Shown in pieces: positions 1 to 8,231 of a DNA stretch of 64,000 nt. A model generated the notes under the pieces. The model ran no database searches. It saw only the letters and a list, made by a program, of their open reading frames with translations, and was not told the origin of the DNA. The translations under genes were made by a program, and so were the position numbers. The stretch is taken from positions 1 through 64,000 of the forward strand of contig NZ_JADHZD010000001.1 in assembly GCF_020102855.1 (NCBI RefSeq), in the 5' to 3' direction. This stretch comes from Nocardioides lacusdianchii (lineage in GTDB: Bacteria; Actinomycetota; Actinomycetes; Propionibacteriales; Nocardioidaceae). Position 1 is the stretch's first letter. Each line of letters starts with the position of its first letter.

Positions 1-120
1 GTCGCGGCCAAGCTGAACCGCCGCCCCCGCAAGACCCTGAGCTGGCAAACTCCCGCACAAGCCCTCGACGACCTACTGTCGAACCCACCAAAACCAACCG
101 GTGTTGCATCCACCGCTTGA
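1..120 (+). mobile_element. 3' end of an IS30-family transposase (5' part outside the window)
   Basis: The last 39 codons of a gene that enters from the left edge and ends at TGA 118-120. The peptide begins VAAKLNRRPRKTLSWQTPAQ, which matches the conserved C-terminus of IS30-family DDE transposases (consensus LNxRPRKxLGWxTPAE). Only this tail is visible, so integrity of the element cannot be judged. In this family the terminal inverted repeat usually lies at or just past the transposase stop, so the element probably ends within a few tens of bases of 120; no second copy of an end is visible here. It adjoins a leftward run of resistance-like genes. Confidence 0.8.
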
Positions 121-143
121 ATCCACCTGACCGCACAACGAGG

Positions 144-764
144 TCAGAGCTCGTGGAGCCAGGGATGGTCCGGGTGGACGGCGCGCAGGCAGTCCCGCAG
201 CCACGTGCGCGCCGAGGGCTCGAGCAGCGCTGCGCACGCGTCGAAGTCGGCTTGGTCCTGCGGCCGCAACGCCCTCGCCTTGTGCAGGAGCTGCACCTCG
301 GGCCGGAGGTAGGTGATGCCGTCACGGACCCACAGGATCTCCGCCAGCGGCAGGCTGATCCGGGAGTCCCGCTTGAAGGTCCAGGTCGTCCGCGTGGTGC
401 TCATCAGGATGACGTCGTACTCCCACGGGTCGGCACCGCTGCGGCGCAGCCAGAGGTTCTCGCACGTGTCCGTCAGCGGGGCAGCCCCCTCGACCAGCGG
501 ACGCAGCCTGCCCTCGTCGGCCTCCCACACGTCGAGGCGTCCGACGAGGTGGCGGCGGAGGGCGCCGACGTCGGAGCGAGGGATGCTGGGGTCGACGTCG
601 CCGTGCTCCCGCGCGATGCCGGTGAACGCCTCGATGGCCCAGCCCCCGGCGATCCACCACGGGCCTTCGTAGCCGTCGAGGAGCGCGGCTGCGTCCTCCG
701 GCGTACGACGCAGCCATGGGCCGTAGAGGCGGACGATCTCGTCGTGGTCGGGCACCGGACGCAC
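144..764 (-). CDS. Aminoglycoside-adenylyltransferase-like nucleotidyltransferase
   Basis: A 206-aa protein starting at GTG 764 without a convincing ribosome-binding site. The segment WWIAGGWAIEAF followed by EHGDVD is the nucleotidyltransferase signature (GG-W, then D-x-D metal ligands) seen in ANT(2'')-type (AadB-like) enzymes and their uncharacterised relatives. Such proteins transfer AMP to a hydroxyl of an aminoglycoside, but most genomic relatives have no known substrate, so resistance is not established. It is the last gene of a leftward group with the double-GNAT protein (23-nt gap) and the ABC-F ATPase, and it sits next to an IS30 remnant, which fits a resistance or self-protection island. 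Cytoplasmic. Confidence 0.6.
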   Translation of the reverse strand: MRPVPDHDEIVRLYGPWLRRTPEDAAALLDGYEGPWWIAGGWAIEAFTGIAREHGDVDPSIPRSDVGALRRHLVGRLDVWEADEGRLRPLVEGAAPLTDTCENLWLRRSGADPWEYDVILMSTTRTTWTFKRDSRISLPLAEILWVRDGITYLRPEVQLLHKARALRPQDQADFDACAALLEPSARTWLRDCLRAVHPDHPWLHEL

Positions 765-787
765 GGTAGCCGGATCGATCCGCCCCG

Positions 788-1825
788 TCAGCCAAGCCGC
801 TTCTGGAAGTCCCCCAGGAAGGCGACCGGACGGAAGCCCAGGGCCTCGTTGACGCCGATCATGTGCGTGTTGACCTCAGCGTTGTACGTCGTCAGCCGCA
901 CGATGTCGGGCCGTTCGCGCTGGAGCAGCTGCAGGTTGGCGACCTTGACGGCCACACCGAGGCGGTGGCCGCGGTCGCGACGGCGTACGAGCGTGCCCCA
1001 CTGATAGGCGCGCCCCGGCTCGTGGACCGTGGTCGCGAGGTCGGTGTAGGCGACGACGGTGCCGTCGACGTCCAGCGCGACGGTGTTGTACTTCGTCCGG
1101 CCCTGCCTCGCGAGCGTCGCCTCGCGCTCGCGCACCACCTCGACGCTGACGGTCTCCGGCTCGAGGTCGAGCTCCCCGGTCGGCGCCTCGGTGGCCAGGC
1201 TCGAGGTCAGCTCCGCCCAGCCGACGACCAGGTCGTCGGGGACCGGCCCGACCCACGAGCGCAGGGTGTACGCCGCGTGGGCGCGCGCCGCGTCGTCCGC
1301 GAGCCCGGCCAGCAGGGTCTCCTCGACCGGCAGCCGCAGCTCGCGCTGGACCTCCGACAGGGCCAGGTCGTAGCCGTGGGCGCCGGCGAACTCCGGACCG
1401 GAGGCCCCTGCCCCGTCCGAGCCGAGCGAGGGCTCCCAGCCGACCAGACCGGTCAGGACCCTCCGTCCGCGGGCGACGGCGGCCGCCTCCAGGACGTCGA
1501 GGACCCTGGTCCCCAGCCCGCGGCGGCGCGCGGACGGGAGCACGTGCACCGCCAGCTCGGCCAGCTCGGTGTTGTCGAGCAGGGGCGTCCGCATCCAGCC
1601 CACCGCGACGACCTCGTCGTCGAGGATCCCCGACCAGCCGCCGGACCAGGCCGCCGTGCCGGGGTGCTGCATCAGCGCCCGGATCTCCTCGAGCTGCCAC
1701 ACGCTCGCGACGTCGCCGAGCTCGTGCCGCTCGGCCGCCGCGTAGACGTGGTGCCAGGCCGCGAACGCGGCGTCGTCGTGGACGTCGAGCTCCCGCACCT
1801 CGAGGCCCGCGGGTCGTGTGCTCAT
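788..1825 (-). CDS. Tandem GNAT-domain N-acetyltransferase
   Basis: A 345-aa protein with two acetyltransferase folds. The first covers roughly residues 10-180 and has the acetyl-CoA loop RRRGLGT near 100-106. The second, roughly 200-345, has RRDRGHRLGVAVK and the typical C-terminal stretch NEALGFRPV. The two-domain plan resembles mycothiol synthase, but the substrate cannot be read from the sequence. The open frame continues upstream into the ABC-F gene; ATG 1825 was chosen because it overlaps the ABC-F stop by 4 nt (ATGA), a translational-coupling arrangement, and gives a family-like N-terminus. Cytoplasmic enzyme of unknown substrate. Confidence 0.8.
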   Translation of the reverse strand: MSTRPAGLEVRELDVHDDAAFAAWHHVYAAAERHELGDVASVWQLEEIRALMQHPGTAAWSGGWSGILDDEVVAVGWMRTPLLDNTELAELAVHVLPSARRRGLGTRVLDVLEAAAVARGRRVLTGLVGWEPSLGSDGAGASGPEFAGAHGYDLALSEVQRELRLPVEETLLAGLADDAARAHAAYTLRSWVGPVPDDLVVGWAELTSSLATEAPTGELDLEPETVSVEVVREREATLARQGRTKYNTVALDVDGTVVAYTDLATTVHEPGRAYQWGTLVRRRDRGHRLGVAVKVANLQLLQRERPDIVRLTTYNAEVNTHMIGVNEALGFRPVAFLGDFQKRLG

Positions 1826-3501
1826 CGCGACCGCGCCACCCGTCCCTCGTCCCACACGGGGCCGTCGGACTCGTAGACCTCGCCGTCGGCGCCGTAGACC
1901 AGGAACCGGTCGAAGCCGCGGGCGAACCAGCGATCGTGGGTGACCGCGAGCACGGTGCCCTCGAAGGCCTCGAGCCCGGCCTCCAGCGCCTCGGCGGACT
2001 GCACGTCGAGGTTGTCGGTCGGCTCGTCGAGCAGGAGCAGGGTCGCGCCGGACAGCTCGAGCAGCAGGATCTGGAAGCGCGCCTGCTGGCCGCCGCTGAG
2101 CGACTCGAACCGCTGCTCGCCGGCGTGCGCGAGCTCGTAGCGGTCGAGCACCCGGCTCGCCGCCTCGCGGCCCATCCCGTCGCGGTGCTCGTCGCCGCGG
2201 TGCAGGATCTCCAGCAGGGTGCGCCCGACCAGCTCGGGGTGCTCGTGGGTCTGCACGAACCACCCCGGTCGCACCCGCGCGCCGAGCTTGGCGTTTCCGG
2301 TGTGCGGCACCGGCACGGGAGGTACGCCGACGGGCTGGTGCTCGACGTCGGGGTCGCTGCCGCCGGCGGCCAGGAGCCGCAGGAAGTGCGACTTGCCGGA
2401 GCCGTTGGAGCCGAGCACGGCCACCCGCTCGCCGTACCAGACCTCGAGGTCGAACGGCCGCATCAGCCCGGACAGCTCGAGATCGGTGCACACGACGGCG
2501 CGCTTGCCGGTGCGGCCACCCTTGAGGCGCATCGTCACCTGCTGCTCGCGCGGCTGCTCGACCGGCGGACCGGCGTCCTCGAACTTCTTCAGCCGCGTCT
2601 GGGCGGCGCGGTACTGGCTGGACATGCCGTCGTTGTACTCCGACTTGATCTTCAGCCGGAGCACGAGCGCCTTGATCTTCGCGTGCTCCTCGTCCCAGCG
2701 ACGACGCATCTCCTCGAAGCGCTCGAAGCGGTCCTTGCGCGCCTCGTGGTAGCTCGCGAAGCCGCCCGGGTGGGTCCACACGAGGTTGCCGGCGCTGCCG
2801 AGCTCGACGGTCACGATGCGGGTCGCGGTGTTGTCGAGCAGCTCGCGGTCGTGGCTGATGAAGAGGATCGTCTTGGCCGACTCCCGGATCCGGCCCTCGA
2901 GCCAGATCTTGCCGGGGACGTCGAGGTAGTTGTCCGGCTCGTCGAGCAGGAGCACCTGGTCGGGCCCGCGCAGGAGGTACTCCAGCACGAGCCGCTTCTG
3001 CTCACCGCCCGACAGCGTGCTGAGCAGGCGGTGGCGGGCGCGGTCGAAGGGCAGACCCATGGAGGCGGTGGTGCACACGTCCCAGGTCACCTCGACGTCG
3101 TAGCCGCCTGCGTCGGCGTACTCCGACAGCGCGGTGGCGTAGGCCATCTGGGTGCGCTCGTCGTCGGTGTCCATCAACGCGAGCTCGGCGGCGTCGACCG
3201 CCGCAGCCGCGGTGCGCACCCGCGGCGGGGCCACCGACAGCAGCAGGTCGTGGACGGTCTCGTCACCACCTCCGTGGCCGACGAACTGGCGCATCACGCC
3301 CAGCCCGCCCGAGCGCGTCACGACGCCCGCGTGGGGGGTGAGGTCCCCGGTGACGATGCGCAGCAGGGTGGTCTTGCCCGCCCCGTTGGCGCCGACGAGG
3401 GCGACCTTCTGGCCGTCGCCGACACGGAAGCTGACGTCATCGAGCAGCACCCGCCCGTCCGGCAGCTCGTAACGCACTCCAGCGACATCCACGTGACCCA
3501 C
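1822..3501 (-). CDS. ABC-F family ATP-binding protein
   Basis: A 559-aa soluble protein with two ABC ATPase domains and no membrane segments, the plan of ABC-F (EttA/Uup-type) translation factors. Domain 1 has Walker A GANGAGKT (residues 37-44), signature LSGGEQ and Walker B LLLDEPDNYLD. Domain 2 has Walker A GSNGSGKS (364-371), LSGGQQ and LLLDEPTDNLD. The helical interdomain linker (about 250-310) is the part that enters the ribosome in this family. Members either regulate translation or protect ribosomes from antibiotics; the sequence does not decide which. It is translationally coupled to a GNAT and followed by an adenylyltransferase-like gene, so a protective role is possible. Confidence 0.85.
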   Translation of the reverse strand: MGHVDVAGVRYELPDGRVLLDDVSFRVGDGQKVALVGANGAGKTTLLRIVTGDLTPHAGVVTRSGGLGVMRQFVGHGGGDETVHDLLLSVAPPRVRTAAAAVDAAELALMDTDDERTQMAYATALSEYADAGGYDVEVTWDVCTTASMGLPFDRARHRLLSTLSGGEQKRLVLEYLLRGPDQVLLLDEPDNYLDVPGKIWLEGRIRESAKTILFISHDRELLDNTATRIVTVELGSAGNLVWTHPGGFASYHEARKDRFERFEEMRRRWDEEHAKIKALVLRLKIKSEYNDGMSSQYRAAQTRLKKFEDAGPPVEQPREQQVTMRLKGGRTGKRAVVCTDLELSGLMRPFDLEVWYGERVAVLGSNGSGKSHFLRLLAAGGSDPDVEHQPVGVPPVPVPHTGNAKLGARVRPGWFVQTHEHPELVGRTLLEILHRGDEHRDGMGREAASRVLDRYELAHAGEQRFESLSGGQQARFQILLLELSGATLLLLDEPTDNLDVQSAEALEAGLEAFEGTVLAVTHDRWFARGFDRFLVYGADGEVYESDGPVWDEGRVARSR

Positions 3502-3543
3502 GAGAAGGAATTCTCCCCTGTCCCTGGTCGCCGCGTCTCGTGG

Positions 3544-4287
3544 TTATCGCCCCGCTGCGCCGGTGGGGTGCCGGACCCACACGTTGGGCTCGACGTAGAC
3601 GGCCGTGCCGTGCTCGGCGTCGCACATCACCGGCGCCAGGGCCCCGGGCACCACGACGGGGCCCGTGGTGTCGAAGGGCAGCCCGGTCCACTCGCGCCAC
3701 TCCTCCACGGTGCCGGGGATGACCATCGAGCGGGCGCACACCCGGTCGATGCGCCCGCCGGCCCGCACGTGGACCCGCAGCCACGGGTCGACCGGGAGGC
3801 CGTCGGCGCGGGTGCGCAGGGCGTACGTCGCCATCGGCTCACCGACGTCGGCCTTGCCGTTGGGGCGCACCGGCGCGAGCAGCTCGCCGAAGCCGAGCCG
3901 GGCGGCGTTGTCCCGCAGTGCGGCGACGATGCGACCCGAGAGGCCGGCGCCCTGGAGCTCCGGCACGATGGCGATCTCCACCGCGGAGCAGGCGTTCGGC
4001 TCCTCACCCCAGAGCCGGGTGAGCAGCCCGCTGCGGATCGCGAAGTCCCAGCCGGCGTCGGGCAGCTCGCCCTCCGGCAGCACGAAGGGCACGGAGTGCG
4101 CCTTGGCGACCATCCGACCCGTCGCGTCGAGGCAGACCAGGACGAAGTCGGCGAACTCCTCCAGCGAGGCGTAGTAGCCGTTGCCGACCGGGTCGTGCTT
4201 CATGAACTCCGGCCACGACGTCTCCATGTCCCAGAAGACGTCCATGAGCTCCGGGCGCTCGGCCAGCGTGACGATCTCGAGGTCCAT
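3544..4287 (-). CDS. GNAT-family N-acetyltransferase
   Basis: A 247-aa GNAT-fold protein. The acetyl-CoA-binding region reads VPELQGAGLSGRIV near residues 115-130, after a beta-strand with SAVEIAIV. Two in-frame ATGs compete. A GGAG motif lies 1-2 nt before ATG 4296 but about 10 nt before ATG 4287, so 4287 is preferred; the longer frame upstream runs into a repeat and is unlikely to be translated. The C-terminal 80 residues (proline- and valine-rich) are not typical of minimal GNATs. It lies 42 nt upstream of the ABC-F gene on the same strand. The substrate is unknown. Confidence 0.75.
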   Translation of the reverse strand: MDLEIVTLAERPELMDVFWDMETSWPEFMKHDPVGNGYYASLEEFADFVLVCLDATGRMVAKAHSVPFVLPEGELPDAGWDFAIRSGLLTRLWGEEPNACSAVEIAIVPELQGAGLSGRIVAALRDNAARLGFGELLAPVRPNGKADVGEPMATYALRTRADGLPVDPWLRVHVRAGGRIDRVCARSMVIPGTVEEWREWTGLPFDTTGPVVVPGALAPVMCDAEHGTAVYVEPNVWVRHPTGAAGR

Positions 4288-4309
4288 GGCGGGCATTCTC
4301 CGCACCGGT

Positions 4310-4440
4310 CGGCCGCACTGCCACCGACTTGTCAGGGACTCCCGCAGGTTGTCAGGCCTTGCAAGGGCCGACAACCTGCGCGATCACCGGCCAGCCGGGG
4401 ATCCCTCAGGGGCTCGGCCGCACTGCCACCGAGTTGTCAG
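4310..4440. repeat. Intergenic element: 26-bp direct repeats flanking a hairpin
   Basis: Two 26-bp copies (4310-4335 and 4415-4440; both contain CACTGCCACCGA and end TTGTCAG) differ at one base and lie in the same orientation. Between them is a perfect 11-bp inverted repeat, CGCAGGTTGTC at 4343-4353 and GACAACCTGCG at 4370-4380, with an inner GGCC/GGCC pair. The right copy overlaps the stop codon (4437-4439) of the flavoprotein gene. The hairpin could end transcription from the flavoprotein gene, but the flanking repeats are unexplained by that and look like a small non-coding repeat element. Confidence 0.7.
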
Positions 4441-5819
4441 AGCCGCTCGGCCACCCGGCGCGCCGCCACCTGGAGGACCTCCCACGCCGTCGCGAAGGGC
4501 GGCGCGTAGGCGAGGTCCATCCACGCGAGGTCGTCGACCGATCCCCCGTGCCACAGCACCGCAGCCGCGGCGTCGATCCGCTTGCCCGCGCCGCGGCCAC
4601 CGACGACCTGCACCCCGAGCAGCCGACGGCTCGTCCGGTCCGCCATCACCCAGATGGCGATCGGGTCCGCCTCGGGCATGTAGCCACTGGCGGTGCTGCC
4701 CTCCGTGACCAGCACGACCGGGTCGTACCCGGCCACGTCCGCGTCGGCGCGCGACAGCCCGGTGCGGGCGACCTCGATGTGCACCTCGTCGAAGGCGAAG
4801 CGGGTGATCGAGGTGTCGACCATCCCGTCGAAGGACAGCGACCCGCCGGCAAGGGTGTCGCCGAGCGCACGGCCGTGCTTGGTGGCGTACGTCCCGAGCG
4901 GGCGGAACACCCACGCGCCGTCGATGCGCCGCCGCACCTCGCAGCAGTCGCCGGCGGCCCAGACGTGCTCGGCCACCCGCCCGTGCGGGTCCGGTCGCAG
5001 CGCTCCGTTGTCCGCCATCTCCAGCCCGGAGCCTGCGAGGAAGTCCGTCGCGGGACGTACGCCGATCGCCAGCACGACGAGGTCGGCCTCACGGCTCCCG
5101 CCGTCCCAGCGCACGCCCGTCACCCGGCCGTCCTCGGTGTCGAGGCCGGTCACCTCGGCGCCCAGCACGACCTCCGCGCCCGCCTCGCACAGCGCGACGT
5201 CGACGCGCTCGGCCATCTCGTCCTCGAGCATCGACATGCCCCGCCCACGGGTCAGGACGGTGACGCCGAAGCCGTGGCGCATGGCGGCCTCGGCCACCTC
5301 GACCCCGACGTAGCCGGCACCCACGACCACCACGTGGGCGCCGTCGCCGGCCTCGGCGAAGCGCTCGAGCCAGGCCGCGCCGTCGTCGAGCGTCTTCACC
5401 GTGCCCACTCCGTCGTACGTCGTCCCGTCGGGGCGCAGCGCCCAGTCGGGCACGACGGCCGGTGCGCCGGTGGCGACGACGAGCTCGTCCCAGGCCACCT
5501 CCTCGCCGCCGGCCAGCGTCACGGTGCGGCCCGCCAGGTCCGCCGCGACCACCTCGGCACCCAGGCGCAGGTCGATGCCCGACTCGCGGTGCGCGTCGGC
5601 GGTGCGCGCAACGAGCTCGTCGCCCGAGTCGACGTCGCCGGCCATCCAGTAGGGGATGCCGCAGGCGCTGTAGGAGGTGTGGGAGCCCTTGTCGAGCACG
5701 GTGATCGCAAGGTCGTTGCCGAGCTTCGCGGCGGTGCGCAGCGCCTGGTGGGCGGCCGACATCCCGGCCGCGTCGGCCCCGACCACGACGACGCGCGTGG
5801 CCTCGCTCCGGTCGCTCAC
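4437..5819 (-). CDS. CoA-disulfide-reductase-like FAD/NAD(P) oxidoreductase
   Basis: A 460-aa flavoprotein. The N-terminal FAD-binding motif VVVVGADAAGMSAA spans residues 10-23, the NAD(P)-binding motif is VVVVGAGYVGVEVAE near 160, and the second FAD motif VWAAGDCCE lies near 285; a C-terminal dimerisation domain follows. The stretch SYSACGIPYW puts a cysteine at residue 53, the single active-site cysteine of CoA-disulfide reductase, NADH oxidase and peroxidase relatives. It therefore probably reduces a disulfide or O2 species with NAD(P)H. Start GTG 5819 overlaps the aldo/keto reductase stop by 4 nt (GTGA), so the two are co-translated. Confidence 0.8.
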   Translation of the reverse strand: MSDRSEATRVVVVGADAAGMSAAHQALRTAAKLGNDLAITVLDKGSHTSYSACGIPYWMAGDVDSGDELVARTADAHRESGIDLRLGAEVVAADLAGRTVTLAGGEEVAWDELVVATGAPAVVPDWALRPDGTTYDGVGTVKTLDDGAAWLERFAEAGDGAHVVVVGAGYVGVEVAEAAMRHGFGVTVLTRGRGMSMLEDEMAERVDVALCEAGAEVVLGAEVTGLDTEDGRVTGVRWDGGSREADLVVLAIGVRPATDFLAGSGLEMADNGALRPDPHGRVAEHVWAAGDCCEVRRRIDGAWVFRPLGTYATKHGRALGDTLAGGSLSFDGMVDTSITRFAFDEVHIEVARTGLSRADADVAGYDPVVLVTEGSTASGYMPEADPIAIWVMADRTSRRLLGVQVVGGRGAGKRIDAAAAVLWHGGSVDDLAWMDLAYAPPFATAWEVLQVAARRVAERL

Positions 5820-6847
5820 TCCTCGGTCTGCTTCGCCCAGAGGTTGATGCCGGACTCGACGGCGTGGCGGTCGATCTCGGCGAGCTCGTCGTCGGTGAGC
5901 GGCGGGCCCGACAGCGCGTCGAGGTTTGCGTCGAGCTGCTCGACGCTCGAGGCGCCGATCACGGCGCTGGTGACCCGGTCGTCGCGCAGCACCCACTGGA
6001 GCGCGAGCTGGGCGAGCTTCTGCCCGCGGCGCTCGGCGATGCCGTTGAGGGCACGCACCCGGGCGAGGACGTCGTCGTCGAGACCGGTCACGGTGGAGTC
6101 CTCGCGTGCGGCACGGGAGTCCGGGGGCACCCCGTCGAGGTAGCGGTCGGTGAGCAGGCCCTGCGCCAGCGCGGTGAAGGCGATGCAGCCCATCCTTTGC
6201 TCCTCGAGCTCGTCGAGCAGACCGTCCTCGACCCAGCGGTTGAGCATCGAGTAGGACGGCTGGTGGATGAGCAGCGGTGTGCCGAGCTCACGGGCGATCG
6301 TGGCCGCCTCGCGGGTCTTCTCCGGCGAGTAGGACGAGATGCCGGCGTAGAGCGCGCGCCCCGAGCGCACCGCGGTGTCGAGCGCCGCCACCGTCTCCTC
6401 GACCGGGGTGTCGGGGTCGAAGCGGTGGCTGTAGAAGATGTCGACGTAGTCGAGCCCGAGCCGGCCCAGCGACTGGTCGAGGGACGCCAGCACGTGCTTG
6501 CGCGCTCCGCCGCCCTGGCCGTAGGGACCGGGCCACATGTCCCAGCCGGCCTTGGTGGAGATGACCAGCTCGTCGCGGTGCGACTTGAAGTCGTCGGCGA
6601 GGTAGCGCCCGACGTTCTCCTCGGCCCGGCCGTAGGGCGGGCCGTAGTTGTTGGCGAGGTCGAAGTGCGTCACACCGCGGTCGAAGGCGCGGCGCAGGAT
6701 CGCGCGCTGCACCTCCTCCGGGCGGTCGGTGCCGAAGTTCTGCCACAGCCCGAGCGAGAGGGCCGGCAGCCTCAGTCCGCTGCGGCCGGTGCGGCGGTAG
6801 TGCATGCCCGTGCGGTCGTACCTGTCCTCCGCTGCCACGTATGCCAT
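5816..6847 (-). CDS. YghZ-type aldo/keto reductase (L-glyceraldehyde-3-phosphate reductase-like)
   Basis: A 343-aa (beta/alpha)8 oxidoreductase using NADPH. It follows E. coli YghZ closely along its whole length: GRSGLRLPALSLGLW, FDLANNYGPPYG, STKAGWDMWPGPYG and FYSHRFD supply the catalytic Asp, Tyr, Lys and His of the family. YghZ reduces L-glyceraldehyde 3-phosphate and other aldehydes such as methylglyoxal. Start ATG 6847 gives the usual N-terminal extension before the RRTGRSG strand; the longer open frame upstream is low-complexity and covers the divergent sortase gene. It is the first gene of a two-gene unit with the flavoprotein downstream. Confidence 0.85.
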   Translation of the reverse strand: MAYVAAEDRYDRTGMHYRRTGRSGLRLPALSLGLWQNFGTDRPEEVQRAILRRAFDRGVTHFDLANNYGPPYGRAEENVGRYLADDFKSHRDELVISTKAGWDMWPGPYGQGGGARKHVLASLDQSLGRLGLDYVDIFYSHRFDPDTPVEETVAALDTAVRSGRALYAGISSYSPEKTREAATIARELGTPLLIHQPSYSMLNRWVEDGLLDELEEQRMGCIAFTALAQGLLTDRYLDGVPPDSRAAREDSTVTGLDDDVLARVRALNGIAERRGQKLAQLALQWVLRDDRVTSAVIGASSVEQLDANLDALSGPPLTDDELAEIDRHAVESGINLWAKQTEE

Positions 6848-6909
6848 GGCCCCATCCTGCCCGGTCCACGGTGGGCCGCCGCTCCCACCGCCGGCGTACC
6901 GTCGACGTC

Positions 6910-7632
6910 GTGGAAGCCAGGTCCGCGCTCCTCCTCGCCGCGACGGTCGTCGTGGCGACAGCGGGGTGCGCCGCACCGGAGCCGCGGTCATCCGCGCCCG
7001 CCGAGAGGCGTACGCCGTCCGCGACGACCCCGACGCCCACCCCGACCCCGAGCGCCACCTCCACCCCCACCCCCACCCCGACTCCCTCCGCCTCGCCCTC
7101 TCCCGAGGCGCAGACCCCCGAGCCACGCAGGTCGTTCGTCTCCATCCCCGAGCTGGGCATGAGCGACTTCCCGGTCGTGCGCTATCCCGGGTCGCCGGAC
7201 GACGCGCCCGGCACCGCGCTGCAGAACGCCGGCGAGATGGCGTCCCCCCGCGGCCCGCGCGGTGGGGTCGGTCCCGGCGAGGTCGGCAACTTCATCGTCA
7301 CCGGCCACCGCCTGAGCGGCACCGCTCCCCTGCGCTACTCACCCTCGCTGCGCCGCGGCGACCGGATCAGCGTCCGCAGCGGCGACACCGTCTTCGTCTA
7401 CGAGGTGCGCCGCACCCGGTGGACGTCGTTCCGCGAGCCCGCGTCGCTGCGTGCCCAGCGGGCCGAGGTCCCGGGGCGACCGGGCGAGACTGCGACGCGG
7501 GCGATGATCACGCTGTCCACCTGCGCGACGCTCGAGGACCACGCGGTGGGCAACTACTGGTCCGACGAGTTCGACAACCCCGAGCACCGCATCGACAAGA
7601 TCGGCGTGCTCGTGGCGACGCGTCCCGCCTAG
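6910..7632 (+). CDS. Sortase-family protein with lipoprotein signal and Thr-Pro linker
   Basis: A 240-aa protein starting at GTG 6910. The N-terminus is a hydrophobic signal ending VATAGC, so Cys20 is a likely lipid-anchoring residue. Residues about 35-75 are a Thr/Pro/Ser-rich stalk (TPTPTPTPSATSTP). The sortase domain has H133 (TGHR), C205 (TLSTC) and R227 (EHRID), the complete catalytic triad of class E/F-like sortases. Sortases join sorting-signal proteins to peptidoglycan or to each other. No LPxTG-type substrate is seen in the window. The gene converges on the rsmC-like gene and their stops share CTAG (7629-7632). Confidence 0.85.
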   Translation: MEARSALLLAATVVVATAGCAAPEPRSSAPAERRTPSATTPTPTPTPSATSTPTPTPTPSASPSPEAQTPEPRRSFVSIPELGMSDFPVVRYPGSPDDAPGTALQNAGEMASPRGPRGGVGPGEVGNFIVTGHRLSGTAPLRYSPSLRRGDRISVRSGDTVFVYEVRRTRWTSFREPASLRAQRAEVPGRPGETATRAMITLSTCATLEDHAVGNYWSDEFDNPEHRIDKIGVLVATRPA

Positions 7633-8231
7633 GCCCGGCCCCGCCGGGTCTCGAGCACGCGGAAACCCTTGTGGCTGGCCAGCCGCTCGGTCGGCCAGCC
7701 CTGCTCGGTGAGCCAGCGCTGCATCGAGTCGCCGCCGAGGTTCTTGCCGATCACCATGACCATCCGGCCGTTCGGCGCGAGCCGGGGCAGCCAGGTGAGC
7801 AGCAGCTCGCGCAGCGCCTCCTTGCCGATGCGGATCGGCGGGTTGGACCAGATCTCGTCGAAGACCTGGTCGCTGGGCACCTGGTCGGGCAGGCACGCCA
7901 CGAAGCGCGAGGCCACGCCGGCCGCGCGGGCGTTGTCGTTGGCCAGCAGCAGCGCCCGCTCGTTGACGTCGACGCCGATGACCGAGGCCAGCGGCACCGC
8001 GCTGGCGATCGCCAGCCCGATGACGCCGTAGCCGCACCCGAGGTCGAGGAACTGGCCCTGAACCGGCGGCTCGAGCTCCCTGAAGAGCACGGCGGTCGCG
8101 TGGTCGAGGTGGCCGCGGCTGAAGACGCCCGAGCCCGTGTCGATCGTCAGCTCGTGGCCCCACAGGTCGGCGGTGAAGGACTCCCGCTCGAAGGGCACCG
8201 CAGGGTCGGCGGAGAAGTAGTGCTCAGGCAT
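7629..8231 (-). CDS. RsmC-like class I SAM-dependent methyltransferase
   Basis: A 200-aa protein with the SAM-binding motif FLDLGCGYGVIGLAIA (residues about 65-80) and the N6/N2-guanine catalytic motif SNPP followed by IRIGK. That pair is typical of RsmC/RsmD-like rRNA guanine-N2 methyltransferases. RsmC of E. coli methylates G1207 of 16S rRNA and is about 340 aa with a duplicated domain; this is the single-domain actinobacterial form. It starts at ATG 8231, overlapping the end of truA by 8 nt, so two RNA-modification genes are translationally coupled. Specificity for G1207 is inferred from the family only. Confidence 0.8.
   Translation of the reverse strand: MPEHYFSADPAVPFERESFTADLWGHELTIDTGSGVFSRGHLDHATAVLFRELEPPVQGQFLDLGCGYGVIGLAIASAVPLASVIGVDVNERALLLANDNARAAGVASRFVACLPDQVPSDQVFDEIWSNPPIRIGKEALRELLLTWLPRLAPNGRMVMVIGKNLGGDSMQRWLTEQGWPTERLASHKGFRVLETRRGRA

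Noticed and set aside
1816-4509. An 897-codon open frame on the plus strand
   Set aside because: It is antisense to the ABC-F and GNAT genes, with low-complexity composition and no known domain.
7020-7110. CCGACCCCGAC-type tandem repeat
   Set aside because: It is only the coding sequence of the Thr/Pro stalk of the sortase and needs no separate explanation.
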